A stretch of 64,000 bases of DNA from Flavobacterium cupriresistens (GTDB lineage: Bacteria; Bacteroidota; Bacteroidia; Flavobacteriales; Flavobacteriaceae), in the NCBI RefSeq assembly GCF_020911925.1, contig NZ_CP087134.1, forward strand, positions 186,001 to 250,000. Direction: 5' to 3'. Below are positions 44,140-53,731 of the stretch, one piece after another; position 1 is the first letter of the stretch, and the number at the start of each line of letters is the position of its first letter. The translations under genes and the position numbers were made by a program. The notes below the pieces were generated by a model. That model was not told the DNA's origin. It saw only the letters and a program-made list of their open reading frames with translations, and searched no databases.

Positions 44140-45000
44140 TTATTTCTTCTTTTTAGTTGTTTTTTTGGTCGTTGTTGCTTTTTTAGACGGTGCTGTGTTT
44201 ACAATTTTCTGTTGTACATACGCTTTATACAAACCATCTTTTTCTGCTCTGGCTTTCGCATCATCCGCTCTCTTTTTAGAATCCGGATGTGAACTCATCA
44301 TCTGATCGATAAAAGAAGCTTCAGCTCCTTCGCTCATTTTGGCCAGAATTCGGAATGCAGATTCTTCGGCATTCACGTTATAGCCATTTTTCTTCATGAA
44401 ATTGTACGAAAACAAATCTGCTTCTGCTTCTTGTTTTCTACTATGTTTACTATCAATCATAGCGCTTCCGATTTTACCCAGCTGACTGTCTGTAACTGAC
44501 GTAATAGTCGCTGATTGCGATGCAGCTCCATCAATCAACGCTTCTTTTTGATACGCTGCTCTCATCGCGTCTCTTGAATCATTATTGGCAACGTGACCAA
44601 TTTCATGACCGATTACTGCAAGCAATTCATTATCATCCATAATATCCATTAAACCGGAATACACACGAACACTTCCGTCTGCCGTTGCAAAAGCATTTAC
44701 TTCTTTAACTTTATATACTTTATAATTTAAGGTATACCCTTCACCGGTAGTATATTTTCCAAAAACACGATTCAATCTCAAAGTGTAACCATCTGTTGGA
44801 CCTGCAATTTCGTGTTCTGCATCTAATTTAACTACCGCTTCTTTAGACAACTTTGCAGCGTCAGCATTACTCAAAGTAAAACTTGTGATTCCTTTTTGAA
44901 CAGCTCCAATGGCTTTATCTCCAAAACTAATTTGCGCATTCATTCTAGTAAAACCAAAAGTGGCAAACAAAACTCCCAATACAATAAATTTCTTTTTCAT
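44140..45000 (-). CDS. M48-family zinc metalloprotease
   Basis: This 286-aa exported protein has a signal peptide (1-22) and the HEIGH zinc motif (132-136) in LLAVIGHEIGHVANNDSRDAM, with a Glu ligand further on in SRKQEAEADLFSYNFMKKNGY. It resembles periplasmic LoiP/BepA-type proteases that clear misfolded envelope proteins. The C-terminus is a Lys/Thr tail. A minus-strand -7 element TACATTTG (45027-45034) lies upstream. Confidence 0.9.
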   Translation of the reverse strand: MKKKFIVLGVLFATFGFTRMNAQISFGDKAIGAVQKGITSFTLSNADAAKLSKEAVVKLDAEHEIAGPTDGYTLRLNRVFGKYTTGEGYTLNYKVYKVKEVNAFATADGSVRVYSGLMDIMDDNELLAVIGHEIGHVANNDSRDAMRAAYQKEALIDGAASQSATITSVTDSQLGKIGSAMIDSKHSRKQEAEADLFSYNFMKKNGYNVNAEESAFRILAKMSEGAEASFIDQMMSSHPDSKKRADDAKARAEKDGLYKAYVQQKIVNTAPSKKATTTKKTTKKKK

Positions 45001-45329
45001 GTTTTTATACTATTACAATTTAACATCAAATGTACTACTAACGAAATACTATTTTATTTCTTTTCGGTTAATTTTTTAACAATTAAAGATATAAATTTTA
45101 TACGGGTAAAAATCAAACAGATATCATAATTCTTTGACTTCAATCCATAAACAAATTAAAAATTAAGCAAACAAATAAAAATAGCTATGTAAAATTAAAG
45201 TTTTAACAGTAACACAAAATTATACGCAAAAGCCATACCATCAGTTAATAGATATCAACAGCAAATTAACCGGTAAACGAATCTCCAAATAAACTACATT
45301 CCGTATCTTTGTGCTTTGAATTTTGATTT
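45001..45329. other. Divergent promoter region (M48 protease / lipA)
   Basis: This gap holds a minus-strand -7 element (45027-45034) for the protease gene and a plus-strand -7 element TATCTTTG (45304-45311) for lipA. The rest is AT-rich with no gene. Confidence 0.5.
45304..45311 (+). promoter_or_regulatory. -7 element TATCTTTG for lipA
   Basis: Matches TAnnTTTG, 18 nt before the lipA ATG. No -33 TTG at the usual spacing. Confidence 0.5.
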
Positions 45330-46196
45330 ATGGAAACAGTCATTGAAAATATACCAACTGGAAAACCGAAATGGTTAAAAGTAAAACTTCCAATTGGACA
45401 AAAATATACAGAGCTTCGTGGTTTAGTAGACAAGTATAGTTTAAATACTATTTGCACCTCAGGAAGCTGCCCAAATATGGGAGAATGCTGGGGTGAAGGA
45501 ACAGCAACTTTTATGATTCTCGGAAATGTTTGCACGCGTTCTTGCGGGTTTTGCGGTGTAAAAACCGGAAGACCGGAAACTGTCGATTGGGATGAACCTG
45601 AAAAAGTAGCCCGATCTATAAAAATCATGAACATCAAACATGCGGTAATTACCAGTGTTGACCGAGATGATTTAAAAGATGGTGGTTCTATCATCTGGAT
45701 TGAAACGGTAAAAGCAATTCGCAGAATGAACCCAAATACCACTCTTGAAACCTTAATTCCGGATTTCCAGGGAATCGAAAGAAACATCGACCGAATTGTA
45801 GAAGCCAATCCTGAAGTAGTTTCACATAATGTGGAGACGGTACGCCGTTTGACACGTGAGGTGCGTATTCAGGCTAAATACGATCGTAGCCTTGAAGTAT
45901 TGCGTTACCTGAAAGAAAAAGGAATCAACAGAACCAAGTCAGGTATTATGCTGGGTCTTGGTGAAACGGAAGAAGAAGTATTCCAAACGATGACCGATTT
46001 ACGTAATGCAAATGTAGATGTAGTGACTATTGGTCAATACCTGCAACCAAGTAAGAAACATTTGCCCGTAAAAGAATTCATAACACCGGATCAATTTGCC
46101 AAATACGAGAAATTTGGTCTTGAATTAGGTTTCCGTCATGTGGAGAGTGGGCCTTTAGTTCGTTCTTCCTACAAAGCACAAAAACATATTTTATAA
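45330..46196 (+). CDS. lipA: Lipoyl synthase
   Basis: This 288-aa radical-SAM enzyme inserts sulfur into octanoyl groups to form lipoyl cofactors. It carries both iron-sulfur cluster motifs: the auxiliary [12 protein letters not shown] and the radical-[11 protein letters not shown]. The C-terminal region has [11 protein letters not shown], with the conserved RSSY. Length is typical. Followed 65 bp later by a GAPDH gene. Confidence 0.95.
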   Translation: METVIENIPTGKPKWLKVKLPIGQKYTELRGLVDKYSLNTICTSGSCPNMGECWGEGTATFMILGNVCTRSCGFCGVKTGRPETVDWDEPEKVARSIKIMNIKHAVITSVDRDDLKDGGSIIWIETVKAIRRMNPNTTLETLIPDFQGIERNIDRIVEANPEVVSHNVETVRRLTREVRIQAKYDRSLEVLRYLKEKGINRTKSGIMLGLGETEEEVFQTMTDLRNANVDVVTIGQYLQPSKKHLPVKEFITPDQFAKYEKFGLELGFRHVESGPLVRSSYKAQKHIL

Positions 46197-46261
46197 AATT
46201 TATCCTTCTATTCGATTGCTTATTTTGATCCGATAAAAGGACTAACTGAATACTAAATCGC

Positions 46262-47260
46262 TTGAAAACAAGAATTGCTATTAACGGTTTTGGAAGAATT
46301 GGAAGAAATTTATTTCGTTTACTTTTAAACCATTCAGAAATTGAAGTCGTTGCTATAAATGACATTGCAGATAACAAAACAATGTCTCATCTGATCAAAT
46401 ACGACAGTATACATGGTGTCTTGCCTTTTAAAGTAAGTCACGATGAAAAAGGGATTATCGTTGATGGAAAGCATTTTTTATTTTTTCATGAAAAAAGTAT
46501 TTCAAATTTAGACTGGGAAAGTCATTCTATTGATTTTGTAATCGAATCAACAGGAAAGTATAAGACCCATGAAGATTTAAACAAACATATTGAAGTTGGA
46601 GCCAAAAAGGTGATTCTTTCTGCTCCTTCTGAAGTTGATACTATAAAAACGGTTGTACTTGGAGTAAACGAACATATACTGGACGGTAATGAAACGATAG
46701 TTTCGAATGCAAGTTGCACAACAAATAACGCTGCTCCGATGATTAAAATCATTGAAGAACTATGCGGTATTGAGCAGGCATACATTACAACAATACATTC
46801 GTACACTACTGATCAGAGTCTTCACGACCAACCACATAAGGATTTACGCCGTGCGAGAGGTGCCAGTCAGTCAATTGTTCCAACAACTACGGGTGCAGCT
46901 AAAGCTTTAACAAAAATTTTCCCTAAATTGCATGAAAAAATAGGGGGTTGTGGAATTCGAGTACCCGTTCCGGATGGTTCATTAACTGACATCACATTTA
47001 ATGTGCAACGTGCCGTGACGATCGAAGAAATCAACACCGCTTTTGAAAAAGCCTCAAATACAAATTTAAAAGGAATATTAGATTACACAGAAGATCCGAT
47101 TGTATCGGTTGATGTGATTGGTAACACAAATTCGTGTCTTTTTGACGCACAACTAACCTCCGTTATTGACAAAATGGTAAAAGTTGTGGGTTGGTATGAT
47201 AATGAAATTGGCTATTCATCACGATTGATTGATTTGATTTTACTGATGAAAAAAACATAA
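46262..47260 (+). CDS. gap: Glyceraldehyde-3-phosphate dehydrogenase
   Basis: This 332-aa NAD(P)-dependent glycolytic enzyme converts glyceraldehyde-3-phosphate to 1,3-bisphosphoglycerate. It has the Rossmann motif INGFGRIGRNLFR near the start, catalytic SNASCTTNNAAP, and GWYDNEIGYSSRL. The start is TTG at 46262; no upstream ATG gives the right N-terminus. Some flavobacteria carry several gap copies, so this may be a second, perhaps gluconeogenic, form. Confidence 0.93.
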   Translation: MKTRIAINGFGRIGRNLFRLLLNHSEIEVVAINDIADNKTMSHLIKYDSIHGVLPFKVSHDEKGIIVDGKHFLFFHEKSISNLDWESHSIDFVIESTGKYKTHEDLNKHIEVGAKKVILSAPSEVDTIKTVVLGVNEHILDGNETIVSNASCTTNNAAPMIKIIEELCGIEQAYITTIHSYTTDQSLHDQPHKDLRRARGASQSIVPTTTGAAKALTKIFPKLHEKIGGCGIRVPVPDGSLTDITFNVQRAVTIEEINTAFEKASNTNLKGILDYTEDPIVSVDVIGNTNSCLFDAQLTSVIDKMVKVVGWYDNEIGYSSRLIDLILLMKKT

Positions 47261-47287
47261 GATTCATTGTAAGAAGCATTGCGATAC

Positions 47288-49459
47288 ATGAAACATTATC
47301 TTTTAATTCTTATTAGTTTTTTTAGTCTGTTTTTGTATTCTCAAGTGGAACAGAATACAGATAGTGCTTTCTATTATAATAAGTTAGCCAACGCCAATCT
47401 TCAAAACAAAAAATTCGATCAGGCTGTTTTTTTTACACAGAAATCAATTGATTTTTGTGCCACAAATAACTTTCCCGATAATTTGGCCAATCAGACTTTT
47501 AAGCTTGGTAAAATTTATTACAACCAAAGAAATTATAACGAAGCTTTAAAAAACTTTTACAAAAGTGTTTCTTTGTTTGATAAAGCAAAACCAACCTGCA
47601 CCAAAGCGCTGGCACTACACTACATAGGCATAACCAATGTAGCAAAAGGCAATTATCAGCTCGCTGAAATTTATTATAAAAAAGCAGATTCTCTTTTAAA
47701 GAAATTAAATATTGTTGACAAAGCTGAAATTTTGCACTACGAAAAAGCAATCGCGTTTAAGGCCAGCAACAACTTTCCTTTAGCGATAGAAACTTTTCAA
47801 AAAATAGTCAAAAAACCGGACAACAAGCCCAATTTAAAAACTAAAACCGACGCGTATTATCAACTGGGATTAATTGAAACGCAGCTGAAACAAAATGATT
47901 CTGCCATCATTCATTTCGACAAGGCTTTAGAAATAAACGCCAAAACCAATGATCTGGTTCAAAAATCAAAAATAATTCTGGCCATAAGTCAGTACTACAA
48001 AAGAAACAAACATTTTGACCTTGCTTACTCCTATCTTGATGAATACTACCAGATCGAGAACTCTCTTTTAAAAATAAAAAGTGCAAAATTAGACTCCAAT
48101 CAGTTTAAAAAATTCAAACACAGCCAGTCTGTCAGCACTACTTTAAAGCGAGAGAACGAGGAGAAAATTCAATTAAAAACATATCGATACTCCAAACTCG
48201 TAAGCATCTTGGCGATTGCCTTAATTTCGATTTTATCTCTTTTGAGTTTGGCTCTTTACAAAAACAACATTATTCGAAATCAGAATAATTTGCTTTTGAG
48301 AGAAAAAAACAAAGAACTCATTCTGGCTAAAAACAAAGCAGAGAAAGCATCAAAAGCCAGATCAGAATTTCTGTCAACGGTAAGTCATGAACTCCGGACT
48401 CCCTTAAATGCAATCAACGGTATTACGCATTTATTGCTCGAAGACAGTCCTAAAAAAAACCAGTTAAAGTACCTCGAGTCTTTAAAATTCTCCGGAAACT
48501 ACCTGACCACTTTTATCAACGAGATTCTTGAAATCAACAAAATTGACTCCACAAAAGTAGAAGTCGAACATATTCCTTTCCATCTGAAAGAGTTGTTATT
48601 CAACATTCAAAGCTCCTTAAAAGAGCTCGCAACGGCTAACAAAAATTACTTCAACCTTGAAATGGACGAAGCAATTCCCGATAATTTAATTGGTGACCCT
48701 ACCAAATTATCTCAGATCATACTTAACCTGATCAACAACGCGTTAAAATTCACTCAAAACGGACATGTAAATGTAATTGCCAAATTATATGCCATTGAAG
48801 AAGAAAATGCCACCGTTTATTTTGAAATTGTCGACACCGGAATCGGAATCCCGGAAGACAAACTGCAAACCGTTTTTGAAAGCTTTTCTCAGGCCTCTGT
48901 AGAAGTAAACCGAAAATACGGCGGAACCGGCCTTGGACTTACCATCGTAAAAAAATTAATTGAGTTGTTGGGCGGCGAAATCAAATTAAAAAGTGAAGTT
49001 GGCAAAGGCTCTACTTTTACCTTCAAATTAAACTTTAAAATCAACAATGAACCTCTCGAGGTCAAAGAAGAATCAAAACCATACAACGACAAACAATTGA
49101 AACACAAATCGATTTTACTGATTGAAGACAACAAAATCAATCAGATGATTACCCGAAAAATGCTAGAGAATAAAGCGATCATATGCGAAATAGTCGATAA
49201 TGGCGAAGATGCTGTTGAACTTCTAAAAGTAAAACGATTCGACATGATTTTAATGGATGTTCACTTACCGGGAATCAACGGAACAACAGCCACAAAACAA
49301 ATTAGAGAATTTGACAAAATAACACCAATTATTGCTCTAACCGCTATTTCACTAGACGAAAACAGAGACATGTTATTGTCTTACGGCATGAATGATGTCA
49401 TCACAAAACCCTTTGTTCCGGACGAGTTTTACAGTATAATTGCACGCTTTTTTGATTGA
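47288..49459 (+). CDS. TPR-containing hybrid histidine kinase
   Basis: This 723-aa protein has a signal segment (1-19), TPR-like helices (about 20-265: DQAVFFTQKSIDFCATNNF, TKALALHYIGITNVAKGNY), one membrane span (about 303-323), a HisKA box with His367 (FLSTVSHELRTPLNAING), an HATPase domain (VDTGIGIPEDKL, GGTGLGLTIVKKL), and a receiver domain with Asp657 (MDVHLPGINGT). It is thus a one-gene sensor plus receiver. I chose ATG 47288; the TTG at 47279 is less likely. The stimulus and output are unknown. Confidence 0.9.
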   Translation: MKHYLLILISFFSLFLYSQVEQNTDSAFYYNKLANANLQNKKFDQAVFFTQKSIDFCATNNFPDNLANQTFKLGKIYYNQRNYNEALKNFYKSVSLFDKAKPTCTKALALHYIGITNVAKGNYQLAEIYYKKADSLLKKLNIVDKAEILHYEKAIAFKASNNFPLAIETFQKIVKKPDNKPNLKTKTDAYYQLGLIETQLKQNDSAIIHFDKALEINAKTNDLVQKSKIILAISQYYKRNKHFDLAYSYLDEYYQIENSLLKIKSAKLDSNQFKKFKHSQSVSTTLKRENEEKIQLKTYRYSKLVSILAIALISILSLLSLALYKNNIIRNQNNLLLREKNKELILAKNKAEKASKARSEFLSTVSHELRTPLNAINGITHLLLEDSPKKNQLKYLESLKFSGNYLTTFINEILEINKIDSTKVEVEHIPFHLKELLFNIQSSLKELATANKNYFNLEMDEAIPDNLIGDPTKLSQIILNLINNALKFTQNGHVNVIAKLYAIEEENATVYFEIVDTGIGIPEDKLQTVFESFSQASVEVNRKYGGTGLGLTIVKKLIELLGGEIKLKSEVGKGSTFTFKLNFKINNEPLEVKEESKPYNDKQLKHKSILLIEDNKINQMITRKMLENKAIICEIVDNGEDAVELLKVKRFDMILMDVHLPGINGTTATKQIREFDKITPIIALTAISLDENRDMLLSYGMNDVITKPFVPDEFYSIIARFFD

Positions 49460-49477
49460 TTCCTTAAACCGCTAAAA

Positions 49478-50494
49478 TCAAACGCCTCCTTTTACATACG
49501 CTAAAATCGCAGCATCAAAATTTTGGTGTTTGCTGATAAATGTGCTTTTTATCGGCAGGTAATACAACTGCGAAACCAATTTCGAGTCTTTCAGGCGAAC
49601 GTAGTCTTTCTCTGTTGTAATGATTTTTTTTCCTTGAGCTTTGTTCTGAATCATTTCCAAATCGGACTCTGAAAAATGATGATGATCCGGAAAAGTGAGG
49701 CATTCTTCTTTTCCATTTTTCAAATAATTAAAAAAGGAGGTCGGTTTTGCGATTCCGGCCAAAAGTAGTTTTGGTTCGCCCTCAATCTCTTTTACAGCAA
49801 TTTTCTCCTCCTTACTATAAATAAAATCATCGTATGCTATAAAAGTAAAATACAATTGCTGGGAGTCAGCCAATTTTAATTTTACCTGGATTTCATTTTG
49901 TTTTTCAACTGATAAATCCTTCGGACATTTTGTTACAATAACAATATTTGCACGATTTGCACCACTTCTGCTTTCTCTTAAATTTCCGGTTGGCAACATA
50001 AAATCATCCGCGTACAAATCATCAAAAGCCGTTAATAAAATATAAAATCCGGCTTTTACTTTTCGGTGTTGATAGGCATCATCCAACAAAATAACTTCCG
50101 GTTTTGTTGTTTGCGAAAGCAATTGTGTGACTCCGTTCGTTCTGTTCGCATCAACAGCTACCTGAACATTTGGAAATTTCTGAAAAAACTGAAAAGGTTC
50201 ATCGCCTAAAACAGCAGCATTTGATGTAGCATCTGCCAAAACAAAACCTTCAGATTGTCGTTTGTACCCACGACTCAAAGTTGCTATTTTGTAAGTATCC
50301 GCCAACAACCGAATAAGGTATTCGATCTGAGGTGTTTTTCCGGTTCCGCCAACGCTCAAATTTCCAACCGCTATAACCGGCAGATCAAACGAGGTAGATT
50401 TCAGAATCCCTTTATCAAAAAGAAAATTACGAATCGTAGTAATCAATCCGTATAAAATCGCAAACGGAAAAAGTAGTTTTCGAAGTACATTCAT
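49478..50494 (-). CDS. lpxK: Tetraacyldisaccharide 4'-kinase
   Basis: This 338-aa inner-membrane kinase adds the 4'-phosphate in lipid A synthesis. The P-loop is VGGTGKTPQIEYL (about 47-59). Other family motifs include ATLSRGYKR, DDAYQHRKVKAG, and DFYLRTTEKDYVRLKD-like sequence near the end (TTEKDYVRL). Length fits. It is a single minus-strand gene divergent from the Nif3 gene. Confidence 0.93.
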   Translation of the reverse strand: MNVLRKLLFPFAILYGLITTIRNFLFDKGILKSTSFDLPVIAVGNLSVGGTGKTPQIEYLIRLLADTYKIATLSRGYKRQSEGFVLADATSNAAVLGDEPFQFFQKFPNVQVAVDANRTNGVTQLLSQTTKPEVILLDDAYQHRKVKAGFYILLTAFDDLYADDFMLPTGNLRESRSGANRANIVIVTKCPKDLSVEKQNEIQVKLKLADSQQLYFTFIAYDDFIYSKEEKIAVKEIEGEPKLLLAGIAKPTSFFNYLKNGKEECLTFPDHHHFSESDLEMIQNKAQGKKIITTEKDYVRLKDSKLVSQLYYLPIKSTFISKHQNFDAAILAYVKGGV

Positions 50495-50623
50495 TTTACG
50501 AAAGTATAATTTTTTTCGTTAATTTGTGGTAATCTGTCTCAGCTTTCCTTTTTCAGTAGTCCCAAAACCTGAAACCTGAAACTTCAAACTTGAGACCTGA
50601 AACCTGAAACTTCAAACAAAAAA
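50495..50623. repeat. Divergent gap with GAAACCTGAAAC repeats
   Basis: Between lpxK and the Nif3 gene lie tandem copies of ACCTGAAACCTGAAACTTC-type sequence (50564-50618), ending right at the Nif3 start. They match those in the lepB hairpin and before rluF. Confidence 0.75.
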
Positions 50624-51718
50624 ATGAAACTAAAAGAAATAATTGCGGTTCTTGAAGAAATGGCTCCATTAGCCTATGCGGAAGATTTTGATAATGTAGG
50701 ACTCTTAGTCGGTGATGCTGACAGCATAACTACCGGAGTCTTAGTTTGCCATGATGCACTAGAAACTGTCATTGACGAAGCTCTTGCAAAAAAATGCAAT
50801 TTGGTTGTTTGTTTTCATCCCATATTATTTTCGGGCATTAAAAAAATTACCGGCAAAAATTATGTGGAGCGCGCGATCTTAAAAGCGATTAAAAATGACA
50901 TTGCGATTTATGCCGTTCACACCGCACTCGACAATCATTCCCAAGGTGTCAATAAAATTTTCTGTGATGCTTTAGGATTGCTCAACACCAAAGTTTTGAT
51001 TCCGAAGCAAAATTTCATTCAGAAATTAGTAACCTATACCGTTCCTTCTAACGCTGATAAAGTTAGAACGGCCTTATTTGAAGCCGGTGCCGGAAGAATT
51101 GGCAACTATGATGACTGCAGTTTTAACTCTAACGGAATCGGAACATACAAAGGAAATGAGAACAGTAATCCCGTAATTGGAGTACGAAATGAACACACTG
51201 AAACGGAAGAAGTAAAAATTGAGGTTACATTTGAAAAACATTTGCAATCTAAAATTTTAAAAACCCTTTTTGCCCATCATATTTACGAAGAAGTGGCTTA
51301 TGAAATTTATGATTTAAAAAACTCACATCAGCAAATTGGTTTAGGAATGATTGGTGAATTGGAGAACGAAATGAACGAGAATGATTTTCTGCATTTCGTA
51401 AAAGGTAAAATGATTGCCGACGGTATTCGTCATTCTGCCTTTTTAGGAAAAAAAGTAAAGAAAGTAGCCGTTTTGGGTGGCTCAGGTAGTTTTGCGATAA
51501 AAAATGCCATTTCGGCCGGAGCAGATGCTTTTTTGACTGCCGATTTAAAGTACCATCAATTTTACGAAGCCGAAAATCGATTACTTTTAGCAGATATTGG
51601 TCATTTTGAGAGCGAACGCTATACAAAAAACTATATTGTTGATTATCTTCGAAAAAAAATCCTTAATTTTGCCATCATTTTATCAGAAGAAAATACAAAT
51701 CCAGTTAAGTACTTATAG
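50624..51718 (+). CDS. Nif3-like dinuclear metal center protein
   Basis: This 364-aa protein has the Nif3/YbgI pattern: APLAYAEDFDNVGLLVGD, VVCFHPILFSGIKKI (metal-binding His), VHTALDNHSQGVN, and the central insertion domain found in longer members, ending KYHQFYEAENRLLLADIGHFESE. Some Nif3 proteins are described as GTP cyclohydrolase-like, but the role is not settled. It is 3 nt upstream of the cysteine-free zinc-ribbon relative; the pair is conserved in Bacteroidota. Confidence 0.88.
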   Translation: MKLKEIIAVLEEMAPLAYAEDFDNVGLLVGDADSITTGVLVCHDALETVIDEALAKKCNLVVCFHPILFSGIKKITGKNYVERAILKAIKNDIAIYAVHTALDNHSQGVNKIFCDALGLLNTKVLIPKQNFIQKLVTYTVPSNADKVRTALFEAGAGRIGNYDDCSFNSNGIGTYKGNENSNPVIGVRNEHTETEEVKIEVTFEKHLQSKILKTLFAHHIYEEVAYEIYDLKNSHQQIGLGMIGELENEMNENDFLHFVKGKMIADGIRHSAFLGKKVKKVAVLGGSGSFAIKNAISAGADAFLTADLKYHQFYEAENRLLLADIGHFESERYTKNYIVDYLRKKILNFAIILSEENTNPVKYL

Positions 51719-51721
51719 AAT

Positions 51722-52501
51722 ATGGCGAATACGAAAGAATTAAGTGTTGAGGACAAGTTAAGAGCAATATACGATTTACAGCTTATTGACTCTAGAATTG
51801 ACGAAATCAGAAACGTAAGAGGAGAACTTCCTCTAGAAGTGGAAGATTTAGAAGATGAAGTTGCAGGTTTGAGCACTCGTTCAGAGAAACTGAAGGGAGA
51901 ACTTGAAGTGGTTGAGGAGCAAATCAAAGGGAAGAAAATTGCCATTGATGAGCACAAAGAGGTTATCAAAAAATACACAAAACAACAAGAATCAGTTCGT
52001 AATAACAGAGAATTTAATTCTTTGACTAAAGAGGTTGAATTTCAGGAATTAGAAATTCAATTGGCTGAAAAGCAAATCAAAGAAATGAAAGCTTCTATCG
52101 AACATAAAAAAGAAGTTATTTCTAATTTAAAAGAAAAACTTGACGCAAAAAGTTCTCATTTAAAACATAAAAAATCAGAACTGGATGCTATTATGTCTGA
52201 AACTCAAAAAGAAGAAATCTTCTTAACAGAGAAATCTGCTGAGTATTCTTCTCAAATTGAAGAAAGACTATTAGCAGCTTATACCAGAATCAGAACTAGT
52301 GTTCGTAATGGTTTAGCGGTTGTATCAATCGAAAGAGGAGCATCTGCAGGATCATTCTTTACTATTCCGCCACAAACTCAGGTAGAGATTGCTTCCAGAA
52401 AGAAAATCATCACTGATGAGCATTCAGGAAGAATTTTGGTTGACAGCGCATTAGCTGAAGAAGAAAAAGAAAAAATGGAACAATTGTTCTCTAAATTCTA
52501 A
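51722..52501 (+). CDS. Coiled-coil protein, zinc-ribbon relative lacking cysteines
   Basis: This 259-aa protein has a long coiled coil (about 40-185) followed by the region that in homologues is a C4 zinc ribbon (about 200-242). Here the four Cys positions are Ala/Ser (RGASAGSFFTIPPQTQVEI ... TDEHSGRILVD), and the whole protein has no cysteine, so it cannot bind zinc there. The fold may persist, since the PPQ and GRIL landmarks remain. It is 3 nt after Nif3 and ends with a strong terminator. Function unknown; a nucleic-acid or scaffold role is only a guess. Confidence 0.85.
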   Translation: MANTKELSVEDKLRAIYDLQLIDSRIDEIRNVRGELPLEVEDLEDEVAGLSTRSEKLKGELEVVEEQIKGKKIAIDEHKEVIKKYTKQQESVRNNREFNSLTKEVEFQELEIQLAEKQIKEMKASIEHKKEVISNLKEKLDAKSSHLKHKKSELDAIMSETQKEEIFLTEKSAEYSSQIEERLLAAYTRIRTSVRNGLAVVSIERGASAGSFFTIPPQTQVEIASRKKIITDEHSGRILVDSALAEEEKEKMEQLFSKF

Positions 52502-52506
52502 ATATT

Positions 52507-52534
52507 AGTCCCGATCTGATCGGGACTTTTTTTT
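52507..52534 (+). terminator. Intrinsic terminator
   Basis: 9-bp GC-rich perfect stem AGTCCCGAT/ATCGGGACT, CTG loop, T-run of 8. Ends the Nif3 operon. Confidence 0.88.
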
Positions 52535-52783
52535 GCCCTTATTTCTCGCTGCAGCTTACAAAGAGTTCTTAACTTCAAAGGCTTATGGGTAAAAAAAATA
52601 GCCACAGATTAAAGGATTAAATAATCTGTGCAAATCTTTTTAATCAGTGGCAAAAAAATAATTCGTGGCAAAATAATCCCAACCAACTTATTTATCAAAG
52701 CCCTAAACATATTTTCCTGAAATCTGTGGCATTTTTTTTAATCTGTTTAAGATCCGATTTTTATCTTTATAAAAAATTAAGTT
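52535..52783. repeat. CACAGATT-family intergenic repeats
   Basis: Copies of the GCCACAGATTAAAGG / AATCTGTG type are scattered over 52598-52750, related to the hairpin set at 34970-35115. They fill the gap before the alpha/beta hydrolase gene. Confidence 0.65.
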
Positions 52784-53635
52784 TTGACCATTAAAAAAGG
52801 AATTCGTTTTATTACATTAAAATCGGTCGGATCCTACATTAACTTCCTGAGTTATGTTCGCCCGAAAAAAGCAGTCGCACTTTCTTACGCCCTATTCAGC
52901 CAGCCACGAGTGGGTCGATTAGACAAGAACAAACTCCCTAAAGTATTACAAAACACAGAAAAAGAGACGTTTCATCACAATGAACATCATTTCCAGACGT
53001 ATGTCTGGAAGGGTAACGAAACGAAAATCTTACTCGTTCACGGTTGGGAAAGTAATGCTTCACGCTGGAAAAAAACATTACCTCATCTTCAGAAATCCGG
53101 AAGTACCATTATTGCGATCGATGCTCCCGCTCACGGACAAAGTAGCGGTAAAGAGTTTAATATTCCGCTTTATGCCGAATTCATTAACAAAGCGGTTGAA
53201 AAATATCAGCCTACCCTAATTATAGGTCATTCTATTGGAGGCGCTGCCTGCGTTTATCATCAATATTTGTTTCCCGATACGAGTATCAATAAAATGGTGA
53301 TTCTGGGAGCACCATCAGACTTAAAAGTTTTGATAGACAATTATATTTCGATGTTAAGTCTGAATACTAAAATATTTTCTCTTTTAGAAAGCCGTTTTAT
53401 TGATCGGTTTAATTTTAAAATGGAAGATTTTTCAGGACAGAAATTTGCTTCACAATTCAACATTCCCGGATTAATCGCGCACGACACCGCAGATAAAGTA
53501 GTTGCTTTTGAAGAAGGAAAAAAAATCGCAAGCAACTGGAAAAACAGCCAGTTTATTGAGACCAAAGGCTTAGGTCACGGCATGCATGATGATGAATTGT
53601 ATCAGAAAGTGATTGCGTTTTTGTTTTCTGAGTAA
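52784..53635 (+). CDS. Alpha/beta-hydrolase family protein
   Basis: This 283-aa protein has the oxyanion region HGWESNASRWKKTLPHL, nucleophile elbow GHSIGGAACVYHQYL (Ser in GHSIG), an Asp candidate in HDTADKVVAFEEG, and His in GLGHGMHDDELYQ. The full triad appears present, so it is likely an active esterase or lipase-like enzyme of unknown substrate. The start is TTG 52784; no ATG fits as well. The preceding region carries CACAGATT-type repeats. Confidence 0.82.
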   Translation: MTIKKGIRFITLKSVGSYINFLSYVRPKKAVALSYALFSQPRVGRLDKNKLPKVLQNTEKETFHHNEHHFQTYVWKGNETKILLVHGWESNASRWKKTLPHLQKSGSTIIAIDAPAHGQSSGKEFNIPLYAEFINKAVEKYQPTLIIGHSIGGAACVYHQYLFPDTSINKMVILGAPSDLKVLIDNYISMLSLNTKIFSLLESRFIDRFNFKMEDFSGQKFASQFNIPGLIAHDTADKVVAFEEGKKIASNWKNSQFIETKGLGHGMHDDELYQKVIAFLFSE

Positions 53636-53731
53636 AGGCTAAATAGGTACAGAGCTACAAAGGCAGCTCACTGAGACTAAAATCTTTCTCCCCCATTATA
53701 CATTTCACTTTTTACTCTTTACATTTCACAC

